The notes beneath the pieces are model-generated. The model was not told where the DNA came from. It saw nothing but the letters and a program-made list of their open reading frames with translations, and ran no database searches. A stretch of DNA of 64,000 nucleotides from Arthrobacter sp. StoSoilB20 (GTDB lineage Bacteria; Actinomycetota; Actinomycetes; Actinomycetales; Micrococcaceae): contig NZ_AP024651.1 of assembly GCF_019977295.1 (NCBI RefSeq), forward strand, positions 3,410,001 through 3,474,000, written 5' to 3'. Of the stretch, positions 31,691 to 39,833 are shown piece after piece. Numbering within the stretch: position 1 is the first letter of the stretch; each line of letters starts with the position of its first letter. A program made the position numbers and the translations under genes.

Positions 31691-32440
31691 ATGACTCTTG
31701 AGCCCACGTCCGCTGCCATCATCCAGCTGGCGTGGGCTCGCCATTTGGGGCTCGACGACGACGCTTTCGCCACCGCCGCGGACAGGCTTGCCACCTCATC
31801 GACGGACGCAGGCGACCCCGCACAGCGCATCACCCGCGTGGACGAATCCGCAAGTGCCGTGGTGTTCCTCAGGCTCTTCGGGGTTTCAGCACTGGTGGGG
31901 CCGCAATGGGCCCTGGACGCCGCCGTCGGACTTCCCGATACCGAACTGGCACAACACGTCACGCTGCTGACCTTGACGCGGTCGCACGGAGGGCACGGGT
32001 TGGGATCGACTGCCCTGTTCTTCGCCGACGATTTGCCGTTGCAGCAACCCTCCGAGGACCTCACCGTCTCCCAGGGAAACCCGGAAGCGATCAGCCTCGA
32101 ATCGCTGTGCCCTCCGGATGACGTCAATGAGGTGGGACTCCAGGGCCTGGAACACCGGTTCACCATCATGCACCCCGACGAGGCTCCCCCCACCCCCGTG
32201 GCTTGCGGGGCCTACACCGAATGGGAAGGCATCCTGGCCAACATGGGTGTGTTGGTGGCACCCCCCTGGCGTCGGCGGGGCCTGGGAACACTGGCTGCAT
32301 CCATCGCTGCCCACGAAGCGCTCGCCGCAGGGCTGACCCTGCAATGGAAGGCAGATGTCAGCAACACCGGAGCACTCGCTATGGCCCGCAGCCTTGGCTT
32401 TGCCACTGGCGGGCTCCATGCGAGCGTCCTTCTCGGCTGA
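31691..32440 (+). CDS. GNAT-family N-acetyltransferase
   Basis: 249 residues. The C-terminal third (about 165-245) is a GNAT domain: PVACGAYTEWEGILANMGVLV, then the acetyl-CoA pyrophosphate loop PPWRRRGLGTLAAS, and finally NTGALAMARSLGF. The N-terminal 160 residues show no recognisable motif and may be a degenerate first GNAT half, as in other actinobacterial FR47-like acetyltransferases. It starts 17 bases after pfkA and is probably cotranscribed. The substrate is unknown. Confidence 0.8.
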   Translation: MTLEPTSAAIIQLAWARHLGLDDDAFATAADRLATSSTDAGDPAQRITRVDESASAVVFLRLFGVSALVGPQWALDAAVGLPDTELAQHVTLLTLTRSHGGHGLGSTALFFADDLPLQQPSEDLTVSQGNPEAISLESLCPPDDVNEVGLQGLEHRFTIMHPDEAPPTPVACGAYTEWEGILANMGVLVAPPWRRRGLGTLAASIAAHEALAAGLTLQWKADVSNTGALAMARSLGFATGGLHASVLLG

Positions 32441-32463
32441 CTCCCACCAGGTTCCAAGACAAC

Positions 32464-32496
32464 TGACGCCCCTAAGAAGGCTCCTTAGGGGCGTCA
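32464..32496. terminator. Hairpin between convergent GNAT and MFS genes
   Basis: Perfect 13-bp stem TGACGCCCCTAAG/CTTAGGGGCGTCA (32464-32476 and 32484-32496), 7-base loop. It lies between two convergent stops and probably ends both transcripts, although neither side has a long T run. Confidence 0.6.
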
Positions 32497-32511
32497 GGTG
32501 TACCAAAACCC

Positions 32512-34032
32512 TTAAGAGTTCAGGTCAGCCTTGGCGGTTGTGGCCGCTGGTTCGGACTCGCCTCCCCAGCCCTGCACGGTCTTCGGTTTGCCAAAGAACA
32601 GTGCAACCACGGCGCCGAGCAGCACCGCACAGGCGGGCAGCAGGATGGACTGGCTCATCGCCGTCGAGAATCCTGCATGAAGGGCTTCCGGCAATGCCCC
32701 ACCCATGGACGCCTCGCCCACCGGTGCGCCGGCAGGCGCTGCGGGCAGTTCTGCGGAGAGCCTCGACTGGATCAACGCAGCAATGGCCGCCGAGCCAAGG
32801 ACTGCACCGATTTGGCGGGTGGTGTTGAAAACACCGGAACCTGCACCGGCCTGCCGGGGCTCCAGGTTGCGGGTGGTGGCATTGGACACCGGTCCCCAAA
32901 TGAAGGCGTTGGCAACACCTTGCAGGGCGCTGGGCAGCAGGAACATCCAGATGGGGGTGTCCGGTCCCAGCAGTGAGGCGGTCCAGAACAAGGCGCCGGC
33001 CAGGCACACCAGGCCGAAGGATGCGAAGTACCGGGGGTTGGCGCGGTCAATAAGCTTGCCAACGAACGGCGCCAAGGCACCGGAAATGACTGCCATGGGA
33101 ATCATGAGAAGCGCCGACTGCGTTGGTGTCAGGCCGCGCACCGTCTGATAGTAGAAGATGGTGGGCAACGGGAAGGCGGTCACCGTGAATCCAACCGCCA
33201 TGATGGTGGTGTTGCCCAGTGAGAAGTTCCGGTCCTTGAACAGGCCGAGCGGCAGCAGCGGTTCCCCGCCGCGGCGTTCCAGCCACCACTGCCAGAGAAC
33301 GAAGAGCACCAGCACCACAAGTCCTGTGATGATCAAGCCCCACACAGTGACGAAGCCGGTGACTGTTCCCCACTTGTAGGTTTGGCCCTCCTGGATACCG
33401 AAGACCAGCAGGAACATGCCCACGGCGGACAGGACTACGCCGAGGACATCGAACGAGTGCGTGTGGGTGGTCAGCTTCGGCACGAAACGCGTCACGAGGA
33501 TGAAGGCCACGATCCCGATGGGGACGTTGACGAAGAAGATCCACTCCCAGCCAAGGCTGTCCACCAGCACGCCGCCGAGGATGGGGCCAACCAGCACGGC
33601 CATGCCGGCTGTAGCTCCCCACAGTCCCATGGCGGCACCACGACGGTCCGGGGGGAAGATGCGCGTAATGACGGCCATTGTCTGCGGAGTCATCATTGCC
33701 GCGCCCAGGCCTTGGACAGCCCGTGCCGCGATCAGCATGCCGACATCACCGGAGAGGCCGCACCACAACGATGCCAGCGTGAAGACTACAAGGCCGATCA
33801 GGTACAGGTTCTTGGGACCAAACCGGTCCCCCAGCCTGCCGGTAATGAGAAGGGGTACTGCGTACGCCAGCAAGTAGGCGCTGGTGACCCAAATGACCGC
33901 GTTGATGTCCGTGTTGAGGCCCTCCATGATCCGCGGATTCGCGACCGACACAATGGTGGTGTCGATAAGGATCATGAAGAAGCCCACAACGAGTGACCAC
34001 AGCGCGGGCCATGGCTTAGCTACGTTTTCCAA
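32512..34032 (-). CDS. MFS drug-efflux transporter, DHA2 (14-helix) family
   Basis: About 506 residues from a TTG at 34032 with AAAGGAAT just upstream; this start overlaps the end of the PadR gene by 17 bases. It has fourteen predicted helices. The motifs are the DHA2 motif D-like LIDTTIVSVANP in helix 1, motif A GRLGDRFGPKN between helices 2 and 3, and motif C GMAVLVGPILGGVL in helix 5. These are hallmarks of EmrB/QacA-type proton/drug antiporters at the plasma membrane. Directly upstream and cotranscribed is a PadR repressor, the usual arrangement for a ligand-inducible efflux pump. The exported compound is unknown. Confidence 0.9.
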   Translation of the reverse strand: MENVAKPWPALWSLVVGFFMILIDTTIVSVANPRIMEGLNTDINAVIWVTSAYLLAYAVPLLITGRLGDRFGPKNLYLIGLVVFTLASLWCGLSGDVGMLIAARAVQGLGAAMMTPQTMAVITRIFPPDRRGAAMGLWGATAGMAVLVGPILGGVLVDSLGWEWIFFVNVPIGIVAFILVTRFVPKLTTHTHSFDVLGVVLSAVGMFLLVFGIQEGQTYKWGTVTGFVTVWGLIITGLVVLVLFVLWQWWLERRGGEPLLPLGLFKDRNFSLGNTTIMAVGFTVTAFPLPTIFYYQTVRGLTPTQSALLMIPMAVISGALAPFVGKLIDRANPRYFASFGLVCLAGALFWTASLLGPDTPIWMFLLPSALQGVANAFIWGPVSNATTRNLEPRQAGAGSGVFNTTRQIGAVLGSAAIAALIQSRLSAELPAAPAGAPVGEASMGGALPEALHAGFSTAMSQSILLPACAVLLGAVVALFFGKPKTVQGWGGESEPAATTAKADLNS

Positions 34033-34645
34033 GGGATTCCTTTGGCTTGTTTGAAAGTTCCGGTGGAGCGGCAAGGGACTCGTCCCAGGGCAGGTGTCCG
34101 TTGCCCAACTCCTCGAGGAGGCCGCGGATCCACGCGATCTCCGTTTTGCGCATTGCCTGCTGGTAGCTGATATCTATCCAATACTTGCGATCCAGTCCCT
34201 TGGCCGTGACGACGGCCTCCGCACGGAGCAGGAAGTCAAGGTCCGCGGCCAGGGCCACCACCCGTTCCTCCAGGAGTTCCATCACATCGGCGGCAGGCAA
34301 ATGGTGCGCCTCCGCAATGGCGTGCGGGAACAGCGGGTACTCGTTGACAGGGGTGGAAAGCATGGCCCTGAGCCGGTCATCGAGCGCGTCTTTCCCGGCA
34401 TCGGTGATCCGGTACAAGGTCCGCTCGGGCCGGTTTCCTTCACGTTCGGTTCCCGTGGCTTCCACGAGGCCGTTGTCTTCGAGCCGGTCCACTGCGTGGT
34501 ACAGCGTTCCGGGGCGAACCTTGACCAGCCGGTCTTCATGGCGGGCCATCAGCAGTTGGTACATCTCATACGGATGCATGGGTTCCTCGGCCAGAAGGGC
34601 CAGGGATGCGACACCCAGGGGCGTCAGATCGGAAATCCTGGGCAT
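34016..34645 (-). CDS. PadR-family transcriptional regulator
   Basis: 209 residues from MPRISDLTPLG, with GGAAAGGGG upstream. The N-terminal winged helix (about residues 5-90) has the PadR signature PMHPYEMYQLL, VRPGTLYHAVDRLEDNGLV and the beta-wing ERTLYRITDAG. The C-terminal Vir-type dimerisation region (about 110-190) follows. PadR proteins repress neighbouring efflux or detoxification genes and are released by small phenolic or drug ligands. This one is cotranscribed with the MFS pump downstream. A palindromic operator candidate (34667-34700) lies 22 bases before the start, consistent with autorepression of the whole operon. Confidence 0.93.
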   Translation of the reverse strand: MPRISDLTPLGVASLALLAEEPMHPYEMYQLLMARHEDRLVKVRPGTLYHAVDRLEDNGLVEATGTEREGNRPERTLYRITDAGKDALDDRLRAMLSTPVNEYPLFPHAIAEAHHLPAADVMELLEERVVALAADLDFLLRAEAVVTAKGLDRKYWIDISYQQAMRKTEIAWIRGLLEELGNGHLPWDESLAAPPELSNKPKESLGKRS

Positions 34646-34666
34646 GGTGGGCCCCTTTCCGTCGCG

Positions 34667-34700
34667 TATATTCCACCACAACTATTCCACATGGAATATA
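34667..34700 (-). promoter_or_regulatory. Predicted PadR operator (three TATTCCA half-sites)
   Basis: A perfect palindrome TATTCCA-CA-TGGAATA lies at 34683-34698, and a third half-site TATATTCCA at 34667-34675. The outer pair TATATTCCA/TGGAATATA also forms a 9-bp inverted repeat with a 16-base spacer (34667-34675 and 34692-34700). It is AT-rich in a GC-rich background, directly upstream of padR, where the promoter must be. Confidence 0.65.
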
Positions 34701-34767
34701 TGGGCACAAGTAAGCCCGGCCGCCAAGCGACCGGGCCTGCTTCCTGGCTGGCGTCAGGGAGGAACCG

Positions 34768-35193
34768 TCAGCCCAGAAGGGCCAGGATCTCGGCCCTGGC
34801 GAACATCGCCGCAGCCTCGCGCGCGGAGGGGGTTCCGGCGTCGGGGTCTGCTCCTGCGTCCAGCAACACCCGGGCCACATCCGTATAACCCTTGAAGACC
34901 GCTCCGGCAAGGGGCGTCTGGCCGCGGTCATTGGCTGCATTGGCGTCGGCGCCGTGGTGGAGGATCACCTGCACGGCTTCGGCGTGCCCATGGTAGGCGG
35001 CCAACATCAGCAGGGAATCACCCGCGGCGTTGGTCAGCGTGGCCGGTGCCCCGGCAGCCAAGTACCCGCGGAGCAATTCGGTATTGCCTTCGCGGGCGGC
35101 ATCGAAAAGGGCGTGGGCGAGTGCCAACGTTTCGTCGTCGGCCACTGCCGGGTTGGTGGGCTCGGAACCTGGGGTCGGGTTCAAGTGGCTCAT
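34768..35193 (-). CDS. Ankyrin-repeat protein
   Basis: 141 residues from MSHLNPTPG; longer open frames upstream lie within ygfZ. Three to four ankyrin repeats span about residues 24-120, with the canonical GDSLLMLAAYHGHAEAVQVILHHGADAN and GQTPLAGAVFKGYTDVARVLLDAGADPD, each split as repeat helix pairs. This is a protein-protein interaction module with no enzymatic domain. Its ATG overlaps the ygfZ stop (ATGA), so the two are translationally coupled. A partner role with YgfZ is a reasonable guess. The ribosome site is GAAGGGA. Confidence 0.9.
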   Translation of the reverse strand: MSHLNPTPGSEPTNPAVADDETLALAHALFDAAREGNTELLRGYLAAGAPATLTNAAGDSLLMLAAYHGHAEAVQVILHHGADANAANDRGQTPLAGAVFKGYTDVARVLLDAGADPDAGTPSAREAAAMFARAEILALLG

Positions 35194-36275
35194 CGGTGGG
35201 GTCCCTTCAGGAATCCGGTCTGGCGCCCGACAACCTGGCCGGCGTCGGGGGCGACGATCACTTCCTGGGCAGCGACATACGGCTCTTCGCCATCCATCAC
35301 CGTCAGGGTTTCCTCCGCCGAAACGGACCGCTTCACCACGGCCAAGGCCACGGGTCCCATTTCGAAGTGCTGCGCCACAGAAGTCAGAGTACCCACCTTC
35401 CGTTCCCCGGCAAATACGACACTGCCCACTGCGGGAAGGGTGTGCTGTGAACCGTCCAGCTGCAGGAAAACAAGCCGACGCGGCGGGTGCCCCAGGTTGT
35501 GCACCCGCGCAACCGTCTCCTGGCCCTTGTAGCAACCCTTGTTCAGGTGGACGGAGGTCCGCAGCAGATCCAGTTCATGGGGAATGGTTTTCTCGTCGGT
35601 CTCTGCACCCAGGCGGGGACGCCAGGCAGCGATCCGCAGCGCATCAGCCGCCAAGGCACCTGCCAGGGGAAGGCCCTCGACGGCGCTCTCCAGTTCCGCG
35701 GCCGGGACAAGGTATTCGAACCAGGGACGCTCAAGTCCCGGGTGCGACTCCTCCGGAACGATGCTGTACGCATAACCACCCGGGCTGACACGCGGCCACG
35801 GGTCCTCCCACACCAGGCGCTGGGAGAACTGCTCCACCGGCTTGGTGGAACCCACCACTGCCCACTGCTCCGAGACGTCTTCGATCTCGACGCGGAGCAT
35901 GAACTTCATCTTGTTGAGCCACTCAGCCAAGGGCGCCGCTTCCGCGGTTTCCACGATCAGCCAGGTGGTCCCGTCGTCGTCAATGACCCGGGCGTCAAAC
36001 TCGATGCGGCCCTGGACACTGAGCAGCAGCAGTTCGCTGGCGACACCGGGCTGAAGGTTGGTGAGCTGCTGCGAGGACAGCGTGTTAAGCCAGCTCAGCC
36101 TGTCGGGTCCGGACACGGTCACCACACCGCGGTGCGAGAGGTCGACGACGGCGGTTCCGGCCGCCAGTGCGCGCTGCTCACGCAGCGGCTCCCCGTAGTG
36201 GGCAGCGACGCCGGCATCCAGGCCGGTGTCCTCGACGGCGCCAGGGCGCGACAAGAGAGGGCTCGAGTAAGTCAT
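35190..36275 (-). CDS. ygfZ: Folate-binding protein YgfZ (GcvT-like)
   Basis: About 361 residues from MTYSSPLLSRPG; the longer frame upstream contains the repeated segment at 36298-36345 and is not credible. YgfZ is a tetrahydrofolate-dependent protein that helps assemble or repair Fe-S clusters in certain enzymes. The family signature KGCYKGQETVARVHNLGHPPRR (motif K-G-C-Y-x-G-Q-E) lies at about residues 255-275, with an aminomethyltransferase-like N-terminal fold (DLSHRGVVTVSGPDRLSWLNTL). It is coupled to the ankyrin gene downstream. The spacing from its AAGGA site is long (about 12 bases), so the start is less certain. Confidence 0.92.
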   Translation of the reverse strand: MTYSSPLLSRPGAVEDTGLDAGVAAHYGEPLREQRALAAGTAVVDLSHRGVVTVSGPDRLSWLNTLSSQQLTNLQPGVASELLLLSVQGRIEFDARVIDDDGTTWLIVETAEAAPLAEWLNKMKFMLRVEIEDVSEQWAVVGSTKPVEQFSQRLVWEDPWPRVSPGGYAYSIVPEESHPGLERPWFEYLVPAAELESAVEGLPLAGALAADALRIAAWRPRLGAETDEKTIPHELDLLRTSVHLNKGCYKGQETVARVHNLGHPPRRLVFLQLDGSQHTLPAVGSVVFAGERKVGTLTSVAQHFEMGPVALAVVKRSVSAEETLTVMDGEEPYVAAQEVIVAPDAGQVVGRQTGFLKGPHR

Positions 36276-36297
36276 ATGTAGTAGAAGTCCTTGCAGT

Positions 36298-36345
36298 TCA
36301 GCGGTATTCCGGGTGCGGCAATATTTCCGGTCAGCGGTATTCCGG
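36298..36345 (-). repeat. 15-bp direct repeat at the flavodoxin stop/ygfZ leader junction
   Basis: TCAGCGGTATTCCGG occurs at 36298-36312 and again at 36331-36345. The second copy includes the stop codon and last codons of the flavodoxin-like gene; the first lies in the ygfZ leader. It looks like a short duplication of the gene's 3' end. Confidence 0.8.
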
Positions 36346-37053
36346 ATTTTCGAAGTCGAACCGGGTACCGGCTTTCCATTCCGCGGGCAGGTTGCCGTAG
36401 GCAGGAATACCCCCGGCATCCTTGAGGATTTTGGCCATGTGGAGCAGGTTCCACGTCATGAATGTGGTGTTCCTGTTGGTAAAGTCACTCTCCGGGCCAC
36501 CTGATCCCTCATCCAGGTAGCTGGGACCCGGCCCCACAGGCCCGATCCACCCGGCGTCGGCCTGGGGTGGGATGGTGAAGCCGATGTGCTGCAGGCTGTA
36601 CAACACGTTCATGGAACAGTGCTTGATGCCGTCCTCGTTGCCCGTGATGAGGCAGCCGCCCACCTTCGGGTAGAACGCCCATTGGCCGTTGCTGTTCAGC
36701 TCGCCGGAATGGGCATAAAGCCTCTCGATGAGCTTCTTGGTTTGGGAGGAGTTGTCCCCCAACCAGATAGGCCCGGCCACCACCACGATGTCGGCGTCCC
36801 GGACCTCAGGGTAGATCTCCGGCCACTCGTCCGTTTTCCAACCGTGCTCGCGCATGTCCGGATAGACACCACTGGCGATGTCATGGTCCACGGTGCGGAA
36901 AAGCTTGGTGGTGACACCTTGCTTCTCCATGATGTCCCGGCTGATCCTGATGAGCCCATCAGTGTTGCTGGTTTGCGGCGAAGGTTTCAGGGTGCCGTTG
37001 AAGAAGACAGCTTTGAGGCCGCCATATCCCTCAGGCCTGACGTGGTTGTTCAC
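36331..37053 (-). CDS. Flavodoxin-like NAD(P)H-dependent FMN reductase family protein
   Basis: 240 residues, one flavodoxin-like fold. FFNGTLKPSPQTSNTD forms the FMN phosphate-binding loop near the N-terminus (about 17-32). DADIVVVAGPIWLGDNSSQTKKLIERL is the second flavin-contact strand and loop (about 87-113). GGCLITGNEDGIKHCSMNVLY follows. The start is GTG with AGAAGGAGC just upstream. Relatives are annotated as NADPH-dependent FMN or quinone reductases. The substrate is unknown. It lies upstream of ygfZ on the same strand and after the nitrobindin-like gene. Confidence 0.85.
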   Translation of the reverse strand: MNNHVRPEGYGGLKAVFFNGTLKPSPQTSNTDGLIRISRDIMEKQGVTTKLFRTVDHDIASGVYPDMREHGWKTDEWPEIYPEVRDADIVVVAGPIWLGDNSSQTKKLIERLYAHSGELNSNGQWAFYPKVGGCLITGNEDGIKHCSMNVLYSLQHIGFTIPPQADAGWIGPVGPGPSYLDEGSGGPESDFTNRNTTFMTWNLLHMAKILKDAGGIPAYGNLPAEWKAGTRFDFENPEYR

Positions 37054-37116
37054 TGTCTGCTCCTTCTGCCGTGCGACTGCTGGAACTTGAGGTGATGCTC
37101 CTGGGGTCAGGAAGTG

Positions 37117-37716
37117 TCAGGAAACCTTGTTCAGGAACGCCGAGGCATGCGCTTCGAGGGCTTTGCCGCTTGCGGCAACATCCCAGCGCCACAAAAGGTT
37201 CCCATCAACCAGGCCGAAGATCCGGGTAGCTGCCGTGTACTCCTTGGAGTGGCTTCCCCGCATCACCATGTCGGTGCTGAGCTGTATTTGGGGCCCCTTG
37301 ATCTGGCCGTAGTAGAGCTCGGTAATTCCACCGGGATGCGAAATCGACACCGAGATATCGAAGCCACCGTCTTTGTTGCGGCGTTCTTCGACTTCGTCGG
37401 CTGTCTTGAGCACCGGAACGATGTCCGCCGGGATAAGTCCGGGACCGCCGTCGCCCTCTTCGAGCTTCCGCTCCAGGGCCCAGAAGCCTGTTTCAACGGT
37501 CAACGGCCGCAGCTTTTCACCGGCGTCATCACTGAGCCAGGTCTCGGCCCGGTACTGCAAGTACGGGAGCCCGTTATGGGTGAAGGAGACGTGCTGGACG
37601 AAATGCTCGGAATCCTCGTCGCCGCTGCCGAGCCGGCCGCGGCCTTCCCACTCACCAATGAGCCAGGAAAGGGGGACGAGTTCGGGCGTCAGGTCGGTAG
37701 GGATCTCAATAGGCAC
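37117..37716 (-). CDS. Nitrobindin-like heme-binding beta-barrel protein (FABP family)
   Basis: 199 residues. The signature of the THAP4/nitrobindin (DUF1794) family is present as PLSWLIGEWEGRGRL near residue 20, the GxWxGxG motif. The conserved His proposed to ligate heme lies near the C-terminus in EAHASAFLNKV. Nitrobindins bind ferric heme in a ten-stranded barrel and isomerise peroxynitrite or bind NO. The ordering is consistent with actinobacterial homologues: a short membrane peptide upstream and a flavodoxin-like reductase downstream. Confidence 0.88.
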   Translation of the reverse strand: MPIEIPTDLTPELVPLSWLIGEWEGRGRLGSGDEDSEHFVQHVSFTHNGLPYLQYRAETWLSDDAGEKLRPLTVETGFWALERKLEEGDGGPGLIPADIVPVLKTADEVEERRNKDGGFDISVSISHPGGITELYYGQIKGPQIQLSTDMVMRGSHSKEYTAATRIFGLVDGNLLWRWDVAASGKALEAHASAFLNKVS

Positions 37717-37752
37717 AACGACTACCTCTGTTGGAGAGCAGGATCAGAGAAT

Positions 37753-37866
37753 TTACTTCTGGCCCTTGAAAAGGCGGTATACGACAAAGCCCGCAAACCA
37801 TGCCATGGCAACGCTGGCCAGGCCGAGGAGAACGAGGAAGAAGATTTCAAATGCGAGTACAGACAT
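37753..37866 (-). CDS. Single-helix membrane peptide, 37 residues
   Basis: A small open frame from an ATG at 37866 (ribosome site TAGGATGG) to a TAA. It encodes MSVLAFEIFFLVLLGLASV followed by AMAWFAGFVVYRLFKGQK. One transmembrane helix spans nearly the whole peptide, ending in a basic YRLFKGQK tail. The codon choice, ribosome site and tight fit between two genes on the same strand (16 bases after the membrane permease stop, 36 before the nitrobindin start) support a real gene. The function is unknown; it may be a membrane partner of its neighbours. Confidence 0.7.
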   Translation of the reverse strand: MSVLAFEIFFLVLLGLASVAMAWFAGFVVYRLFKGQK

Positions 37867-37882
37867 GATGCCATCCTAACCG

Positions 37883-38617
37883 TTAGTAGATGAGTAGTTT
37901 GTCTATGAAGTACACCAAGGCCCCCACAGCCCAGACAGGCGCAACACCCATTCCCACTGCCGCCCGGATGTTCAGGCGTCCGCGCCGAAGGGTGGTCATC
38001 CGGCGGAAGCAGACAAGGACGGAGCCAACCACTACGCCCACCAACGCCGCAGGAAGTACTGCGATATCAGAGAATACAAGACCGGCCAGGGGACCCATGA
38101 GTCCGGCCATGACCACACCCAGCGGAGCCACGATGCGGTCGGGCCACCGGATGATTCCCACCAACAGGGCGACCGCTGCGCTCAGGCCGGCCACCACCAC
38201 CATTTCCTTGACTCCGTTGAACCGTGCCCCGGCAATCCACCCTGCACCAAGGCAGTTCAGGAGCACACCGGCGCAGCATCCCAGGGTTGATTCCAGCCGC
38301 TGCGCTTGCCCTGTGCCGCGGACGAGCTGGACCACGAAGACCGCCATCACCCCCAAGGCAATGAAGGCCGGCGTTCCTTCCAGGAATCCGGGAGCCGGCA
38401 GGTAGGCGGCGGACACGGCAGATCCCGCACCAGCCAACCCGATCACTGACGCCAGGGTTTTCTTTGCGGGAACGCCAAGGAAATGCGGCCAGCCGATACC
38501 CACGGCCGCCGATGCGGCAACGCCGACACCCACCATGGCCTCCCGGGAAACGAAGGTGCTGGCCACGATGGCGGTAAGCGCCACGAGTCCGAATACCCCG
38601 ATGCTCCAAGACTTCAC
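37883..38617 (-). CDS. Polytopic membrane protein, permease-like, function unknown
   Basis: 244 residues from a GTG start. It is almost entirely hydrophobic, with about seven to eight predicted helices (for example FGLVALTAIVAS, AFIALGVMAVFVVQLV, EMVVVAGLSAAVALLVGII). There is a single short cytoplasmic basic loop FRRMTTLRRGRLNIRA before the last helix. I see no transporter signature. It is the first gene of a minus-strand run with the 37-residue peptide, the nitrobindin-like protein, the flavodoxin-like protein, ygfZ and the ankyrin gene. Confidence 0.8.
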   Translation of the reverse strand: MKSWSIGVFGLVALTAIVASTFVSREAMVGVGVAASAAVGIGWPHFLGVPAKKTLASVIGLAGAGSAVSAAYLPAPGFLEGTPAFIALGVMAVFVVQLVRGTGQAQRLESTLGCCAGVLLNCLGAGWIAGARFNGVKEMVVVAGLSAAVALLVGIIRWPDRIVAPLGVVMAGLMGPLAGLVFSDIAVLPAALVGVVVGSVLVCFRRMTTLRRGRLNIRAAVGMGVAPVWAVGALVYFIDKLLIY

Positions 38618-38741
38618 TGTGTGCCGACCTCAATCCGATGCGCCTTACGACCTCTCGACAATCCTGCCTTAACCCGGCCCAATATGTCGTAATTCCGGTG
38701 CACGCCCGTCACGAATCCATGTGTCGCAGGGCACTGATGGG

Positions 38742-38747
38742 TATACT
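38742..38747 (+). promoter_or_regulatory. Predicted -10 element of the glnR promoter
   Basis: GGGTATACT: a strong TATACT hexamer, 130 bases before glnR, without a clear -35. The 38618-38877 gap is otherwise gene-free and carries the divergent start signals for the permease and glnR. Confidence 0.35.
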
Positions 38748-38877
38748 CAGACTTCAACGGCGCACTGTATTGGCCTTGATCCCGTTACAACGGGCAGAGG
38801 CTGCCAATGCGCTGTGACCGGCCGGGAATTACCGGTTTCGACGCCCGATGATGCGCGTACAGCCCATTGGAGGAACT

Positions 38878-39576
38878 ATGTCGCACATCCTGCTCCTGAC
38901 GAACAGCACCGGCTCATCGGTGGACATTTTGCCTGCCTTGGAGTTGCTGAACCACCGCGTACACATCCTCCCGGCAGAACCCACCGCCCTGCTTGAAACC
39001 GATCCCACGGACATCGTTTTCCTGGACGCCCGCAAGGATCTGGTCGGCGCCCGATCGCTGACCCAACTGCTCAAGGCAACCGGACTCAGCGCCCCCCTTA
39101 TGCTCATCCTCACCGAAGGCGGCATGGCTGCCGTCTCCAATGCATGGGCAGTGGATGACATCGTGCTCGATTCCGCCGGCCCCGCCGAGGTTGAAGCGCG
39201 TATCCGCCTTGCCATGGCCCGGGCGGTTCCCGGTGAAGAGGAAACCCAAACGGAGATCCGTGCGGCCGGCGTCGTTATTGACGAAGCGAGCTATACCGCC
39301 CGCGTCAGCGGCCAGCCCCTGAACCTGACCTTCAAGGAATTCGAACTCCTGAAGTACCTGGCACAGCACCCGGGCCGCGTGTTCACGCGCCAGCAGCTGT
39401 TGACCGAAGTCTGGGGCTATGACTACTACGGCGGCACCCGGACCGTGGACGTCCATATCCGGAGGCTTCGCGCCAAGCTGGGTGTGGATCACGAGAACCT
39501 CATCAGCACGGTCCGCAACGTGGGCTACCGGCTCACGCTGGTGCGACTGCCCGATGACGAGCTGTCCGAAGCCTGA
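38878..39576 (+). CDS. glnR: Orphan OmpR-type response regulator GlnR (nitrogen regulator)
   Basis: 232 residues from [10 protein letters not shown], with a near-perfect GGAGGA ribosome site. The receiver domain (1-115) lacks the N-terminal acidic pair (it reads LLLTNS). It keeps Asp50 in [14 protein letters not shown], as in the actinobacterial GlnR proteins, which act without a cognate kinase. It also has the [18 protein letters not shown] and [14 protein letters not shown] segments typical of GlnR. The winged-helix DNA-binding domain (about 130-225) contains [26 protein letters not shown] and [18 protein letters not shown]. GlnR governs glutamine synthetase and ammonium uptake genes. It lies next to mshD, as in other actinobacteria, and is followed by a strong terminator. 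Confidence 0.85.
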   Translation: MSHILLLTNSTGSSVDILPALELLNHRVHILPAEPTALLETDPTDIVFLDARKDLVGARSLTQLLKATGLSAPLMLILTEGGMAAVSNAWAVDDIVLDSAGPAEVEARIRLAMARAVPGEEETQTEIRAAGVVIDEASYTARVSGQPLNLTFKEFELLKYLAQHPGRVFTRQQLLTEVWGYDYYGGTRTVDVHIRRLRAKLGVDHENLISTVRNVGYRLTLVRLPDDELSEA

Positions 39577-39617
39577 CCGCAGGCTCCCGGAAGCCACGGG
39601 AAACCGCAGCATAATAC

Positions 39618-39655
39618 GAAAGAGGCCGGAATCCCTGCGGATTCCGGCCTCTTTC
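39618..39655 (+). terminator. Terminator after glnR
   Basis: Perfect 17-bp stem (39618-39634 and 39639-39655) with a 4-base loop, then GTTTC. It lies 42 bases past the glnR stop. The remaining 178 bases to mshD hold no gene and presumably its promoter. Confidence 0.9.
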
Positions 39656-39833
39656 GTTTCAAAGTGGAGGACATACGGGTCGAACGTATCGAGGCCACCC
39701 CACTGGTGGATCCCCCCTGCACTGACTGGTTGACTTCATAAGAAGCCGCAAAGCCGAGCGAGATAACGAGACTACCGCCGTTCCCCCCGGACTTCAAATC
39801 ACAGGGCTTGCCTTGGACGTATAGCCTTGCATC

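Noticed and set aside
34566..34940. Minus-strand frame of 124 codons between padR and the ankyrin gene
   Set aside because: Its reading overlaps the ankyrin gene in another frame and contains no domain; the PadR operator lies in the same stretch.
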